From NCBI RefSeq assembly GCF_001591365.1, contig NZ_BCUT01000001.1:62001-126000 (forward strand): a stretch of DNA of 64,000 nucleotides, in the 5' to 3' direction. Shown here one piece after another: positions 36,963 to 46,457 of this stretch (its first letter is position 1; the number at the start of each line of letters is the position of its first letter). The DNA comes from Variovorax paradoxus NBRC 15149. GTDB lineage: Bacteria; Pseudomonadota; Gammaproteobacteria; Burkholderiales; Burkholderiaceae_C. Both the position numbers and the translations under genes were made by a program. The notes beneath the pieces are model-generated. The model was not told where the DNA came from. It saw nothing but the letters and a program-made list of their open reading frames with translations, and made no database searches.

Positions 36963-38741
36963 ATGTACCAATACACAGAATTCGATCGCCAGTTCGTCCA
37001 TCAACGGGCTGCCCAGTTCAGAGACCAGCTCGAGCGCTGGCAGAAGGGCCGCCTGCACGAAGACGAGTTCCGTCCGCTGCGGCTGCAAAATGGCTGGTAT
37101 GTGCAGCGCTATGCGCCGATGCTGCGCGTGGCCGTGCCCTACGGCGAGCTTTCGAGCCGCCAGCTGCGCGTGCTCGCCCGCATCGCCCGCGAGTACGACG
37201 AGCCCGAAGCCGAGGTCTACCGCAAGGCCGTCGAGACGCAGGGCCTGCTCGGCAGCCACAAGCTGCCCACGCACTACGCCCATTTCTCGACGCGCCAGAA
37301 CGTCCAGTACAACTGGATTCCGCTGTCGAAGTCGGCCGACGTGATGGACCTGCTGGCCTCGGTCGACATGCACGGCATCCAGACCAGCGGCAACTGCATC
37401 CGCAACATCACGAGCGACGAGCGCGCCGGCATCGCGGTCGACGAGATCGCCGATCCGCGCCCCTACGCCGAAATCATGCGCCAGTGGAGCACGCTGCATC
37501 CTGAATTCGCGTTCCTGCCGCGCAAGTTCAAGATCGCCATCACCGGCGCCGCCGAAGACCGCGCCGCCACCGGCTGGCACGACGTGGGCCTGAAGCTCGT
37601 GAAGAACGAAGCGGGCGAGATCGGCTTCCGCGTGCAGGTGGGCGGCGGCATGGGCCGCACGCCGATCATCGGCACCGTGCTGCGCGAGTTCCTGCCGTGG
37701 CAGCAGATCATGAACTACCTCGAAGCGGTGATCCGGGTCTACAACCGCTATGGCCGCCGCGACAACATCTACAAGGCGCGCATCAAGATCCTCGTGAAGG
37801 CCGAAGGCCAGCGCTACATCGACGATGTCGAGGCCGAGTACAAGCAGATCATCGAGCACGACGGCGCGCCGCACACCATCACGCAGGAAGAGTTCGACCG
37901 CGTCGCCGCCTCCTTCGTGCCGCCGACGCTCGCCACCCGGGTGCTGCAAAGCGCCGAGAAGACCGACGCCGAGCTGCGTGCCCACGCCGCCGACGACGTC
38001 ATGTTCGCGCGCTGGCTGGCCCGCAACGTGGCCGCGCACAAGAACCCCGCGCTGCGTGCCGTGACGCTCTCGTTCAAGCGCCTGAAGCAGGCGCCCGGCG
38101 ACGCCTCGGCCGACCAGCTCGACACGCTCGCCGAACTGGCCGACCGCTTCTCGGCCGGCGAAGCCCGCGTGACGCACGACCAGAACATCGTGCTGCCCTG
38201 GGTGCATGCCGAAGACCTGCATGCGCTGTGGCTTGCCGCCCGCGCGGCCGGCTTTGCCAGCGCCAACGTGCACCTGCTGACCGACATGATCGCCTGCCCC
38301 GGCGGCGACTTCTGCGCGCTGGCCAATGCGCGCTCCATTCCCATTGCCGAAGCCATCACCGAGCGGTATCAAGACCTCGACGAGCTCGACGACCTGGGCG
38401 AGATCGACCTGCACATCAGCGGCTGCATCAACTCCTGCGGCCACCACCACAGCGGCCACATCGGCATCCTGGGCGTCGACAAGGACGGCAAGGAGTGGTA
38501 TCAGGTCACCCTTGGCGGCTCCGACGGCTCGGCCCTCAGCGGCACGCCGCAGGCCGGCAAGGTGGTCGGCCCCTCGTTCTCGGCGGCCGAAGTGCCGGGC
38601 GTGATCGAGGCCGTGCTCACCACCTACCGCGACACCCGCGAAGGCGGCGAGACCTTCATCGACACGCTGCGCCGCGTCGGCCACGACCCGTTCAAGGCCG
38701 CGGCCAACGGTGCGCGCTTCAAGGTGGAGGAAGCAGCATGA
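36963..38741 (+). CDS. cysI: Nitrite/sulfite reductase family, assimilatory sulfite reductase
   Basis: Siroheme- and 4Fe-4S-containing enzyme that reduces sulfite to sulfide. It is 592 aa from the chosen ATG (MYQYTEFDRQ). The cluster and siroheme ligands appear as ACPGGDFC (C-x5-C) near residue 445 and SGCINSCGHHH (C-x3-C) near 485. The substrate is judged sulfite because it leads a sulfate-assimilation operon (DUF934, cysH, cysD, cysN). With ferredoxin and ferredoxin reductase genes just downstream, a ferredoxin-dependent enzyme is plausible. An in-frame ATG 19 codons upstream gives a non-conserved extension. Confidence 0.93.
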   Translation: MYQYTEFDRQFVHQRAAQFRDQLERWQKGRLHEDEFRPLRLQNGWYVQRYAPMLRVAVPYGELSSRQLRVLARIAREYDEPEAEVYRKAVETQGLLGSHKLPTHYAHFSTRQNVQYNWIPLSKSADVMDLLASVDMHGIQTSGNCIRNITSDERAGIAVDEIADPRPYAEIMRQWSTLHPEFAFLPRKFKIAITGAAEDRAATGWHDVGLKLVKNEAGEIGFRVQVGGGMGRTPIIGTVLREFLPWQQIMNYLEAVIRVYNRYGRRDNIYKARIKILVKAEGQRYIDDVEAEYKQIIEHDGAPHTITQEEFDRVAASFVPPTLATRVLQSAEKTDAELRAHAADDVMFARWLARNVAAHKNPALRAVTLSFKRLKQAPGDASADQLDTLAELADRFSAGEARVTHDQNIVLPWVHAEDLHALWLAARAAGFASANVHLLTDMIACPGGDFCALANARSIPIAEAITERYQDLDELDDLGEIDLHISGCINSCGHHHSGHIGILGVDKDGKEWYQVTLGGSDGSALSGTPQAGKVVGPSFSAAEVPGVIEAVLTTYRDTREGGETFIDTLRRVGHDPFKAAANGARFKVEEAA

Positions 38742-39133
38742 ACCGGCGCCTCAACATCCTTGCCGCCGAAGAGCATGTCGACGACGGCGACCCGAAGGTG
38801 CTGCAGCTGCCCAACGATGCCGATCCGCTCGCCATCGAGGTGTGCCTGGAAGACATCGAGCGCATCGACCTGAACTTTCCGAAGTTCACCGATGGCCGCG
38901 CCTACAGCCAGGCCTTTTTGCTGCGCCGCCGGCTCGGTTTCAAGGGCGACATCCGCGCCACCGGCGACGTGCTGATCGACCAGCTGGTGCAGATGGAACG
39001 CACCGGCTTCTCGAGCGCCGTGCTCAAGGAAGGCGTGGACGCCACCGACGCGCAGCGCCAGTTCGACCGCTTCTCGGCCTTCTACCAGGGCGATGCAATA
39101 AAGCCCGCGCCGCACTTCGCGGCCGGCACCTGA
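38738..39133 (+). CDS. DUF934 family protein
   Basis: A 131-aa protein of the DUF934 group, which in proteobacteria is nearly always encoded beside the sulfite reductase gene and is thought to assist sulfite reduction. The conserved core reads IDLNFPKFTDGRAYSQAFLLRRRLGF. The ATG overlaps the cysI stop (ATGA). Its biochemical role is not established. Confidence 0.92.
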   Translation: MNRRLNILAAEEHVDDGDPKVLQLPNDADPLAIEVCLEDIERIDLNFPKFTDGRAYSQAFLLRRRLGFKGDIRATGDVLIDQLVQMERTGFSSAVLKEGVDATDAQRQFDRFSAFYQGDAIKPAPHFAAGT

Positions 39134-39153
39134 GCCCGCACGGAACCATCGAC

Positions 39154-39786
39154 ATGAGCATCGCCACGAACATCGACTTCGCACGCATCAACGCCGAACT
39201 CGGCCGCAACGCCGAGGGCCTGGTGGACTGGGCCATCGGCCTGGGCCAGCGCGCGATCGTCACCACCAATTTCCGCCCGTTCGAGGCGGTGATCCTGCAC
39301 ATGGTCACGCGCGCCAAGCGCGATGTTCCCGTGGTCTGGATGGACAACGGCTACAACACCGAGGCCACCTACCGCTTTGCCGACGAGGTGACCAAGCAGC
39401 TGGGCCTGGACCTGCACATCTACCTGCCGCGCCGTTCGTGTGCGCATCGCGAAGCCGTGGACGGCCCGACCCCGGCGCTCGACGATCCGCGCCACGCCGC
39501 CTTCACGGAAGAGGTGAAGCTGGAGCCCTTTGCCCGCGCGCTGCGCGAGACGGCGCCGCAGGTCTGGTTCACCGCGCTTCGGGCCACCGACACGGCCGTG
39601 CGCGCGCAGATGGACCCGGTCAGCGTCAATCCGGACGGCCTGATCAAGGTCGCGCCGCTCCTGCACTGGTCGTCCAAGGACCTGTACACGTACTGCGAAG
39701 CGCATGGCCTGCCCAACAACTTCGACTACGTGGACCCGACCAAGGGCGAAGACAACCGCGAGTGCGGATTGCACCTTTCGCACTGA
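39154..39786 (+). CDS. cysH: Phosphoadenosine (or adenosine) phosphosulfate reductase
   Basis: Reduces activated sulfate to sulfite. It is 210 aa, short for the family. The PP-loop fold is present (AIVTTNFRPFEAVILHMV, then VVWMDNGYNTEATYRFADEV). The catalytic Cys is in the C-terminal ECGLH. Only three cysteines occur (SCAHRE, YCEAHG, ECGLH). The Cys pair and CxxC that hold the 4Fe-4S cluster of bacterial APS reductases are missing: the site before KLEPF reads TEEV. This suggests a PAPS-type enzyme, yet no APS kinase gene is in the window. Confidence 0.9.
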   Translation: MSIATNIDFARINAELGRNAEGLVDWAIGLGQRAIVTTNFRPFEAVILHMVTRAKRDVPVVWMDNGYNTEATYRFADEVTKQLGLDLHIYLPRRSCAHREAVDGPTPALDDPRHAAFTEEVKLEPFARALRETAPQVWFTALRATDTAVRAQMDPVSVNPDGLIKVAPLLHWSSKDLYTYCEAHGLPNNFDYVDPTKGEDNRECGLHLSH

Positions 39787-39829
39787 GCGCCCACGCCTCG
39801 CCGATCCTCCGCATTCAGCACCCACCCCG

Positions 39830-40783
39830 ATGAACGCCCGTACCGAAACCGAACTGCTGCTGCCGCCCATGCACTCTCCTGCGCGCCTGTCCAACACCCA
39901 TCTCGATGCGCTGGAAGAGGAAACCGTCTTCATCCTGCGCGAAGTGGCGGCCGCCTTCGAGCGCCCCACCCTGCTGTTCTCGGGCGGCAAGGATTCGCTG
40001 GTGCTGCTCAAGTGCGCGGAAAAGGCCTTCGGCGCCGGCCGCATCCCCTACCCGCTCCTGATGATCGACACGGGCCACAACTTCCCCGAAGTGACGGCCT
40101 ACCGCGACCAGCGCGCGAAGGAACTGGGCGCCGAACTCATCGTGCGCAGCGTCGAAGACTCGATGGCGCGCGGCACCGTGCGCCTCGCGCACCCCGGCGA
40201 ATCGCGCAATGCGCACCAGTCGGTCACGCTGCTCGAGGCGATCGAGGAATTCCGCTTCGACGCGCTCATCGGTGGCGCCCGCCGCGACGAAGAGAAAGCA
40301 CGCGCCAAGGAGCGCATCTTTTCGCACCGCGATTCCTTCGGCCAATGGCAGCCCAAGGACCAGCGCCCCGAGCTGTGGACGCTGTTCAACACCCGCCTCG
40401 CACCGGGCGAGCACTTCCGCGTGTTCCCGATCTCGAACTGGACCGAACTCGACGTGTGGCAGTACATCGAGCGCGAGCACGTCGGCCTGCCGTCGATCTA
40501 CTACACGCACAAGCGCGAAGTGGTCGAGCGCCGCGGCCTGCTGGTGCCCGTGACCTCGCTGACCCCGCCGCGCGATGGCGAAACCGTGCAGGTGCGCGAC
40601 GTGCGCTTTCGCACCGTGGGCGACATCACGACCACCTGCCCGGTCGAGAGCCTGGCGGCCGATGCGGGCGACGTGGTGCTCGAAACGCTGAGCGTCGACG
40701 TCAGCGAGCGCGGCGCCACCCGCATGGACGACATGACTTCGGAAGCTTCGATGGAGAAGCGCAAAAAAGACGGGTATTTCTGA
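39830..40783 (+). CDS. cysD: Sulfate adenylyltransferase subunit 2
   Basis: ATP sulfurylase catalytic subunit making APS from sulfate and ATP, with CysN as GTPase partner. It is 317 aa from the chosen ATG. The PP-loop reads LLFSGGKDSLVLL near residue 50. Further family motifs are LMIDTGHNFPEV and ALIGGARRDEEKARAKERIFSHRD. The C-terminus ends SMEKRKKDGYF, as usual. The stop shares one base with the cysN start (TGATG). Confidence 0.96.
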   Translation: MNARTETELLLPPMHSPARLSNTHLDALEEETVFILREVAAAFERPTLLFSGGKDSLVLLKCAEKAFGAGRIPYPLLMIDTGHNFPEVTAYRDQRAKELGAELIVRSVEDSMARGTVRLAHPGESRNAHQSVTLLEAIEEFRFDALIGGARRDEEKARAKERIFSHRDSFGQWQPKDQRPELWTLFNTRLAPGEHFRVFPISNWTELDVWQYIEREHVGLPSIYYTHKREVVERRGLLVPVTSLTPPRDGETVQVRDVRFRTVGDITTTCPVESLAADAGDVVLETLSVDVSERGATRMDDMTSEASMEKRKKDGYF

Positions 40784-42120
40784 TGAGCACGACAACGGCA
40801 ACCCTTGACAACACCGCCCTCCACGGCGACACCGGCACCGCCCTGCGCTTCATCACCTGCGGCTCGGTCGACGACGGCAAGAGCACGCTGATCGGCCGCC
40901 TGCTGGTCGACAGCAAGACCGTGCTGCAGGACCAGCTCGCCGGCGTGCAGCGCGGCGGCGAAACCGACCTGGCCCTTTTGACCGACGGCCTCTCGGCCGA
41001 GCGCGAACAGGGCATCACGATCGACGTGGCCTACCGCTACTTCTCGACCGCCAAGCGCAAGTTCATCATCGGCGACGCGCCGGGCCATGAGCAGTACACC
41101 CGCAACATGGTCACGGCCGCCTCGGCTGCCGATGCCGCCGTGGTGCTGGTCGATGCCACCAAGCTGGCCTGGGCCGCCGAAGTGGAAGACGGCACCGTGG
41201 TCAAGCGCGAGCTGCTGCCGCAGACCCGCCGCCACACACTGCTGTGCCACCTTCTGCGCGTGCAGTCGATCGTGTTCGCGGTCAACAAGCTCGACGCCAT
41301 CGACGACGCGGGCCTGGCCTTCGAGCGCATCTCGACCGCGCTCAACGCCTTTGCCGAAGCGGCCGGCGTGCAGGTGGCCGCCATCGTGCCGATCTCGGCG
41401 CTCAAGGGCTGGAACGTGGCCACGCGCCATGCCGACTGGGTCGGCTACGAGGGCCCGAGCCTGCTCGAACTGCTTGAGGAGCTGCCGGTCACCGCGCAAG
41501 ACGAGGACGTGCCCTTCGCCTTCCCGGTGCAGTGGGTCGAGAAGTTCTCGGCCTCGGCCGACACCTCGCAGGGCCGCCGCGTGTTCTGGGGCCGCGTGGC
41601 TTCCGGCCATGTGGAACCGGGCCAGCGCGTGACCGTGCTGCCGAGCAACCAGACCGCCACGGTCGCGCAGGTGCTGAGCCACACGCGGCAGCCGAAGGTG
41701 GTGCATGCGGGCCACAGCGCCGGCATCGTGCTCGACCGCGAAGTCGACGTCTCGCGCGGCGACTGGCTGCTGGCGCCCGGCGCCTTCGAGCCGGTACGCG
41801 AGATCACCGCCACCGTGGCCTGGCTCGACGACGAGCCGCTGGTCGCGGGCCGCGTCTACTGGGCGCTGCAGGGCCACCGCTGGGTCAAGGCCAAGGTGGC
41901 GCGCATCGTCGACCGGGTGAACATCACCACGCTCGAATCGGAGCCCGCCACGCAGCTGGAAGCCAATTCCATCGGCGACGTGGTGCTTTCGCTGCAGCAG
42001 CCGTTGGCGGTGCTGCCCTTCACGCAATCGCGCGCCCTGGGCTCGCTGGTGCTGGTCGATACGGCCTCCCACAAGACCGCTGCGGCCGTGCTCGTGCAGC
42101 CTGCCGCCGCAAAGGCCTAA
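40783..42120 (+). CDS. cysN: Sulfate adenylyltransferase subunit 1 (GTPase)
   Basis: EF-Tu-like GTPase that drives APS synthesis by CysD. It is 445 aa. The P-loop is GSVDDGKST near residues 27-35. G2/G3 are [15 protein letters not shown] and [10 protein letters not shown], and G4 is VNKLD. Two beta-barrel domains follow. The protein ends after these domains, so there is no fused CysC APS kinase as seen in many CysNC proteins. Confidence 0.95.
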   Translation: MSTTTATLDNTALHGDTGTALRFITCGSVDDGKSTLIGRLLVDSKTVLQDQLAGVQRGGETDLALLTDGLSAEREQGITIDVAYRYFSTAKRKFIIGDAPGHEQYTRNMVTAASAADAAVVLVDATKLAWAAEVEDGTVVKRELLPQTRRHTLLCHLLRVQSIVFAVNKLDAIDDAGLAFERISTALNAFAEAAGVQVAAIVPISALKGWNVATRHADWVGYEGPSLLELLEELPVTAQDEDVPFAFPVQWVEKFSASADTSQGRRVFWGRVASGHVEPGQRVTVLPSNQTATVAQVLSHTRQPKVVHAGHSAGIVLDREVDVSRGDWLLAPGAFEPVREITATVAWLDDEPLVAGRVYWALQGHRWVKAKVARIVDRVNITTLESEPATQLEANSIGDVVLSLQQPLAVLPFTQSRALGSLVLVDTASHKTAAAVLVQPAAAKA

Positions 42121-42163
42121 AATCTGGGGTTTTCCCCGACCTCACACTGACGTTAGAAGACAA

Positions 42164-42493
42164 ATGACCCACGTCGTCTCCGAAGCCTGCATCCGCTGCA
42201 AATACACCGACTGCGTGGACGTATGCCCCGTGGATTGCTTCCGCGAAGGCCCCAACATGCTGGTGATCGACCCGGACGAATGCATCGACTGCGCCGTCTG
42301 CATCCCCGAGTGCCCGGTCAATGCGATCTATGCCGAGGAAGACCTCCCGGCCAACCAGATCGCGTTCATCAAGCTCAACGCCGAACTCGCGGTGGCCGAT
42401 GGCTGGAAGAGCATCACCAAGCGCAAGCCCGCGCTGCCCGACGCCGAAGAATGGAAAGACAAGACCGACAAGGTCGGCGAACTGGTCCGTTGA
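42164..42493 (+). CDS. fdxA: Ferredoxin FdxA (7Fe-8S type)
   Basis: Small electron carrier, 109 aa. The first cysteine set [18 protein letters not shown] and the second [16 protein letters not shown] fit 3Fe-4S plus 4Fe-4S clusters of the Azotobacter FdI-like family. It sits 43 bp after cysN and overlaps the ferredoxin-NADP reductase gene by 4 bp. A natural reading is that it carries electrons from the reductase to the sulfite reductase, but it could serve other pathways. Confidence 0.95.
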   Translation: MTHVVSEACIRCKYTDCVDVCPVDCFREGPNMLVIDPDECIDCAVCIPECPVNAIYAEEDLPANQIAFIKLNAELAVADGWKSITKRKPALPDAEEWKDKTDKVGELVR

Positions 42494-43524
42494 ACCCCGA
42501 AGGCCGAGCCCCCGTCGAAACCGACGCGCTCATCATCGGCGCCGGTCCGGTCGGGCTGTTCCAGGCCTTCCAGCTCGGCCTGCTCGAGATCTCCTGCCAC
42601 ATCGTCGATGCGCTGCCCGCCGCGGGCGGCCAGTGCGTGGCGCTCTACGGCGGCAAGCCGATCTACGACATTCCCGGCACGCCCGTCACCAGCGGAAGCG
42701 AACTCGCGCAATCGCTGCTGAAGCAGGTCGAACCCTTCAGGCCCCAATTCCATTTTGGCGAGCAGGTGGCCACGCTCGAAAGGCAGGCCGACGAGCGGCT
42801 GCTGCTGACCACCTCGGCCGGCACGGCTTTCCTTGCCAGGACGGTGTTCATCGCGGCCGGTGTCGGCGCCTTCGTGCCCAAGCGCATCGCGCTCGAAGGC
42901 ATTGCGCAGTTCGAGGGCCGCTCGCTTTTCTACCACCCCGATTCGCTGGACCGCTTTGCCGGGCAGGCGGTGGTGGTGAATGGCGGCGACGACGTGGCGC
43001 TGGCAACAGCCATCGCGCTCGTGGATATTGCAAAGCAGGTCACGCTGGTCCACCGCCGCGACGGCTTCCAGGCCGACGAGGGGCTGGTCGCTTCGATGCG
43101 CGCGCTGGTCGCCGAAGGCAAACTCGCGTTCAAGGTCGGCCAACCCACCGCCTTCGACGGCAGGCAACTGCAGATCACCACGCCCGATGCAACCACCGTC
43201 GACCTGCCGCTCGACGCGCTGATCGCCTGCCTGGGCATCTCCCCGCGCCTCGGCCCGATTGCCGACTGGGGCCTGGAACTGGAGCGCAAGCAGGTGCCGG
43301 TCGACACCGAGAAGTACGAAACCCGCGAACGCGGCGTGTTCGCGGTGGGCGACATCAACACCTATCCGGGCAAGAAGAAGCTCATCGTCTGCGGCTTCCA
43401 CGAAGCCACGCTGGCGGCCTGGGGCGCCACCGCCATCGTGTTCCCGGGCAAGGCGATTCCGCTGCAGTACACGACCACCAGCACGCGGCTGCACGAGCTG
43501 CTGGGCGTGGCTACTTCGCGCTAG
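42490..43524 (+). CDS. Ferredoxin-NADP reductase (thioredoxin reductase-like)
   Basis: Flavoprotein of the TrxR-like FNR class, 344 aa. The FAD-binding motif [16 protein letters not shown] lies near residues 15-30. A NAD(P)-binding motif ([17 protein letters not shown]) is in the middle. The second FAD motif [22 protein letters not shown] is near the end, followed by a C-terminal extension. No CxxC redox pair is present, which separates it from thioredoxin reductase. No ATG precedes the FAD motif. The TTG overlapping the fdxA stop (TTGA) is the likely start. Its 3' end overlaps the convergent aminotransferase gene by 14 bp. Confidence 0.9.
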   Translation: MNPEGRAPVETDALIIGAGPVGLFQAFQLGLLEISCHIVDALPAAGGQCVALYGGKPIYDIPGTPVTSGSELAQSLLKQVEPFRPQFHFGEQVATLERQADERLLLTTSAGTAFLARTVFIAAGVGAFVPKRIALEGIAQFEGRSLFYHPDSLDRFAGQAVVVNGGDDVALATAIALVDIAKQVTLVHRRDGFQADEGLVASMRALVAEGKLAFKVGQPTAFDGRQLQITTPDATTVDLPLDALIACLGISPRLGPIADWGLELERKQVPVDTEKYETRERGVFAVGDINTYPGKKKLIVCGFHEATLAAWGATAIVFPGKAIPLQYTTTSTRLHELLGVATSR

Positions 43525-44815
43525 GCAGCAGCGCGCGGTATTCGCCGATGAAGCGGCCGATGGCGGCGGCGAACCGGTCGATGTCCGCATCGGTCAGCGG
43601 CAGAGACAGCACGATGAAGCCGCGCGGCGAGGCGTAGATGCCCTCGCCCAGCAGGTGGAAGAACAGCAACTGCCGCAGCCGCCCGTCGACCGCCGCCAGG
43701 TCGTCCACGCGCCGCACTTCCCCGCGCACGAAATGTGCGTTCATCAGCGAACCGACGCCGGTGAACTGCATTGCCACATCCTCTTTCGCACACAGCGCAT
43801 TGAGCCGCGCACGCATCGCCTCGCCGCGCTCGGCCAGCCTGCCTGCCGCCTCGGGCGTGAACAGCTTCGTGAGGCCCGCATAGCCGGCCGCCATGGTCAT
43901 CACGTTGTTGTTGAAGGTGCCCGAATGGGAGAGCGACCCGGTGCGCGGATCGAACTGCGCCATCACGTCCGAGCGCCCGCCGAAAGCGCCGAACGACATG
44001 CCGCCGCCGATGTACTTGCCCAGCGTGGTCAGGTCCGACCGGATGCCCAGCTTGTTGGCGAGGCCGTTCGGTGCGAGGCGCGAGGTCATGACCTCGTCGA
44101 AGACCAGCAGCGCGCCCACCTTCGTCGCACCCTCGCGAAGTGCTTGCAGAAAGTCGAGGCGCCCCGGAATGCAGCCGCTCGCACCCTGCATCGGCTCGAC
44201 CAGGATCGCGGCGATCTCCGACCCGTGCTTCTCGATCTGTTCCCTCGCAGCCTGCACATCGTTGTAGGGCAGCACCAGGAAGTCGAAGGGCACGGTCGTC
44301 GGCAGCGGCTTGGCGCCGAACCCGAGCACGCCGCCGTGGTAGCCGCCCGAAAACACCACGATCTTCCGCCGCCCCGTGAAGTGCAGCGCGGCCGTGAGCG
44401 CCATCAGGTTGGCCTCGGTGCCCGAGTTGGTGAAGCGCAATTGCTCGATCTGCGGAAAGCGCTCGCAGATGGTCTTGGCGAGCCTTCCTTCGAGCAGGTT
44501 GTGGCCCGTGAGGTTGATGCCACCCTGCATTGCCTCGACGACGGCATCGCGGATCTCGGGTGCCGAGTGGCCGTAGACGCCGGCCGTGTATTCGGCGATG
44601 AAGTCGGCATAGCGGTGGCCGTCGGCATCCCAGAGCGCAGCGCCCTCGCCCTTGGCGATGGTGAGCGGAAACGGCGCATAGAACAGCACCGAGCGGCTGT
44701 TGGCACCGGGCATGTAGCGCACCTGCGCCTCGAACTGGCGCCGGCTGGCCGGGTTGGCCTCGGTGAAGCGCTGGAAGGCCTGGGCAAGGGACTGGTCGAT
44801 TGCGGAATCGCTCAT
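43511..44815 (-). CDS. Class III aminotransferase (glutamate-1-semialdehyde aminomutase-like)
   Basis: PLP-dependent enzyme, 434 aa from the ATG at 44815, which has GAGG 9 bases upstream. It resembles glutamate-1-semialdehyde aminotransferase: GTEANLMALTAA (phosphate-binding), LLVFDEVMTSRLAPNG (cofactor Asp), and the Schiff-base Lys in TTLGKYIGGGMSFGAFGG. Whether it is the haem-pathway HemL or a relative acting on another amino acid cannot be decided here. The start MSDSAIDQSLAQAFQRF and isolated setting suggest a relative. It is divergent from the thiamine riboswitch. Confidence 0.85.
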   Translation of the reverse strand: MSDSAIDQSLAQAFQRFTEANPASRRQFEAQVRYMPGANSRSVLFYAPFPLTIAKGEGAALWDADGHRYADFIAEYTAGVYGHSAPEIRDAVVEAMQGGINLTGHNLLEGRLAKTICERFPQIEQLRFTNSGTEANLMALTAALHFTGRRKIVVFSGGYHGGVLGFGAKPLPTTVPFDFLVLPYNDVQAAREQIEKHGSEIAAILVEPMQGASGCIPGRLDFLQALREGATKVGALLVFDEVMTSRLAPNGLANKLGIRSDLTTLGKYIGGGMSFGAFGGRSDVMAQFDPRTGSLSHSGTFNNNVMTMAAGYAGLTKLFTPEAAGRLAERGEAMRARLNALCAKEDVAMQFTGVGSLMNAHFVRGEVRRVDDLAAVDGRLRQLLFFHLLGEGIYASPRGFIVLSLPLTDADIDRFAAAIGRFIGEYRALLPSAK

Positions 44816-44874
44816 GGAACACATCCTCGAAGTGGCGGCATGCGGATTGCCATATCCGGACCATCATCCATGGT

Positions 44875-44904
44875 TTGGAGGCTGGGCGCACAGGCTCGTA
44901 CAAT
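44875..44904 (+). promoter_or_regulatory. Promoter of the TPP-riboswitch transcript
   Basis: TTGGAG (44875-44880) is followed after 18 bases by TACAAT (44899-44904, 5 of 6 positions of the -10 consensus). It lies about 35 bases before the riboswitch aptamer. The -35 match is weak. Confidence 0.45.
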
Positions 44905-44937
44905 AGTTTCCGCTTTGCGCCACGGCGCGGAGCACCA

Positions 44938-45026
44938 CCGCTAGGGGTGTCGAACCGGGATCCGTTCCGGGGCTGACTGAGAGAGTCCCTTTGAACCTGA
45001 CTGAGGTAATCCTCGCGCAGGGAAGC
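44938..45026 (+). promoter_or_regulatory. TPP riboswitch (THI element)
   Basis: The conserved aptamer parts are all visible: CTAGGGGTG on the 5' side, the pyrimidine-binding CTGACTGAGAGAG near 44973-44985, the pyrophosphate-side CCCTTTGAACCTGA at 44987-45000, and the closing CGCAGGGAAGC. It lies 90 bases before cytX. Downstream, CTCCA (45063-45067) can pair with TGGAG at the cytX ribosome binding site (45105-45109), so translational control is plausible. Confidence 0.95.
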
Positions 45027-45116
45027 TGGTCCGGCGGCCTGTCGCGTTGTCTCGCGCGATGGCTCCACCGCCGGAGCCTCGCCCACCTGCCAAACCTTTT
45101 GCACTGGAGCAACTGG

Positions 45117-46457
45117 ATGGCACACGACAACGAAGCTTCTTCCGCCAACGAGGCGCTCGCGCCGCTGCCCGCATCGCAGCGCGTGTTCGGCTGGCACGAC
45201 CACGCATCGCTCTGGTTCAGCCTGGGCGTCGGGCTGCTGGTGATGCAGATCGGCGCCTACCTGGTGCCGGCAGTAGGCACGCGCGACGCGGCCATCGCGA
45301 TCGTGCTGGGCTCGCTGCTCGGCGCGGGCCTGCTGGCCTGGACCGCGCGGATCGGCTGCGAGAGCGGCCTGGCGAGCGCCGGGCTGATGCACGCCACCTA
45401 CGGCAGCGCGTTCGCACGGCTGCCGGTGCTGCTCAACATCGTGCAGCTGGTGGGCTGGACCACCTTCGAGCTCGTCATCATGCGCGAAGGCACGCAGGCG
45501 ATCGGCCAGCAGGCCTTCGGCCTGGCGCTCGGCGGGCCGCTGGGCGGCGCCCTCACCACGCTGCTCTGGGGCGCAGTGCTGCTGGCGCTCCTGGCCGGCT
45601 CCATGGTCAAGCTGGTGCGGCGCTTCGTGAGCCGCTTCGGCCTGCCGCTGGTGGTGCTTTCTCTGCTCTGGCTGACCTGGCAGTTCGCGACGCGCTTGCA
45701 AGCCAAGGGCCTCGACGCCTTCTGGGCGCGCCCCGGCGATGGCACTATGGGCATGTTCGGCGCGCTCGACTTGGTGATTGCGATGCCGGTCTCGTGGCTG
45801 CCGCTGGTGGCCGACTACGCGCGCCACGGCAAGCGCAGCGCAGGTGGCCTCGGCAGCGCCTTCAGCGGCACCTGGATCGGCTATGCGCTGGCCAACGTCT
45901 GGTGCTATGCGCTCGGCGTGATGGTGGTGAGCGTGGCGGAACCGGGCACCGGCCTGGTCACCGCGCTGCTGCTCGCGCAAGGCGGCCTGGTGGCGCTGGG
46001 CCTGATACTGATCGACGAGCTCGACAACGCGTATGGCGATGTGTATTCGGGCTCGGTGTCCACCCACAGCCTGCTGCCGCACTGGAGCGTGCGGCGCTGG
46101 GGCCTCCTGCTCGCGGCGCTGTGCACGGCGCTCGCGCTGGTGCTGCCGATGCACACGCTCGAGCCGTTCCTGCTGATGCTGAGTTCGGTGTTCGTGCCGC
46201 TCTACGGCGTGATCCTGGGGCGGCTGGGCACGGGCCAGGCGGTCTTGTCGGTGGGCATGCGCCGGGTTGACCTGGGCGCTGCGCTGATCTGGATTGCGGG
46301 CATCGCGGCCTACCACGCGCTCGCCAAGTGGGCGCCGCAATTCGGCTCGGCGCTGCCGACACTGGCCGCGACCTTCCTGCTGGCCTGGGCCAGCCGGCCC
46401 AAGGCTACGCCGACGGCGGCAGGCGGTGCGTCGGCACTGGCGCAAAACCGTGGTTGA
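45117..46457 (+). CDS. cytX: Putative hydroxymethylpyrimidine transporter CytX
   Basis: NCS1-family inner-membrane permease, 446 aa with about twelve hydrophobic helices. CytX proteins are regularly found under TPP riboswitches and are thought to import the thiamine pyrimidine moiety. The family-typical start is ASLWFSLGVGLLVMQIGAYLVP, and GALDLVIAMPVSWLPLVADYAR lies mid-protein. The ATG at 45117 has GGAG 7 bases upstream. Its last 53 bases overlap the end of thiD on the other strand. Confidence 0.9.
   Translation: MAHDNEASSANEALAPLPASQRVFGWHDHASLWFSLGVGLLVMQIGAYLVPAVGTRDAAIAIVLGSLLGAGLLAWTARIGCESGLASAGLMHATYGSAFARLPVLLNIVQLVGWTTFELVIMREGTQAIGQQAFGLALGGPLGGALTTLLWGAVLLALLAGSMVKLVRRFVSRFGLPLVVLSLLWLTWQFATRLQAKGLDAFWARPGDGTMGMFGALDLVIAMPVSWLPLVADYARHGKRSAGGLGSAFSGTWIGYALANVWCYALGVMVVSVAEPGTGLVTALLLAQGGLVALGLILIDELDNAYGDVYSGSVSTHSLLPHWSVRRWGLLLAALCTALALVLPMHTLEPFLLMLSSVFVPLYGVILGRLGTGQAVLSVGMRRVDLGAALIWIAGIAAYHALAKWAPQFGSALPTLAATFLLAWASRPKATPTAAGGASALAQNRG

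Noticed and set aside
36963..38741. Nitrite reductase for nitrate assimilation
   Set aside because: The enzyme family covers both substrates, but the gene leads an operon with DUF934, cysH, cysD and cysN, so sulfite is much more likely.
43511..44815. Firm assignment as hemL
   Set aside because: The class III aminotransferase motifs fit HemL but also related enzymes. The start and the setting give no haem-pathway support.
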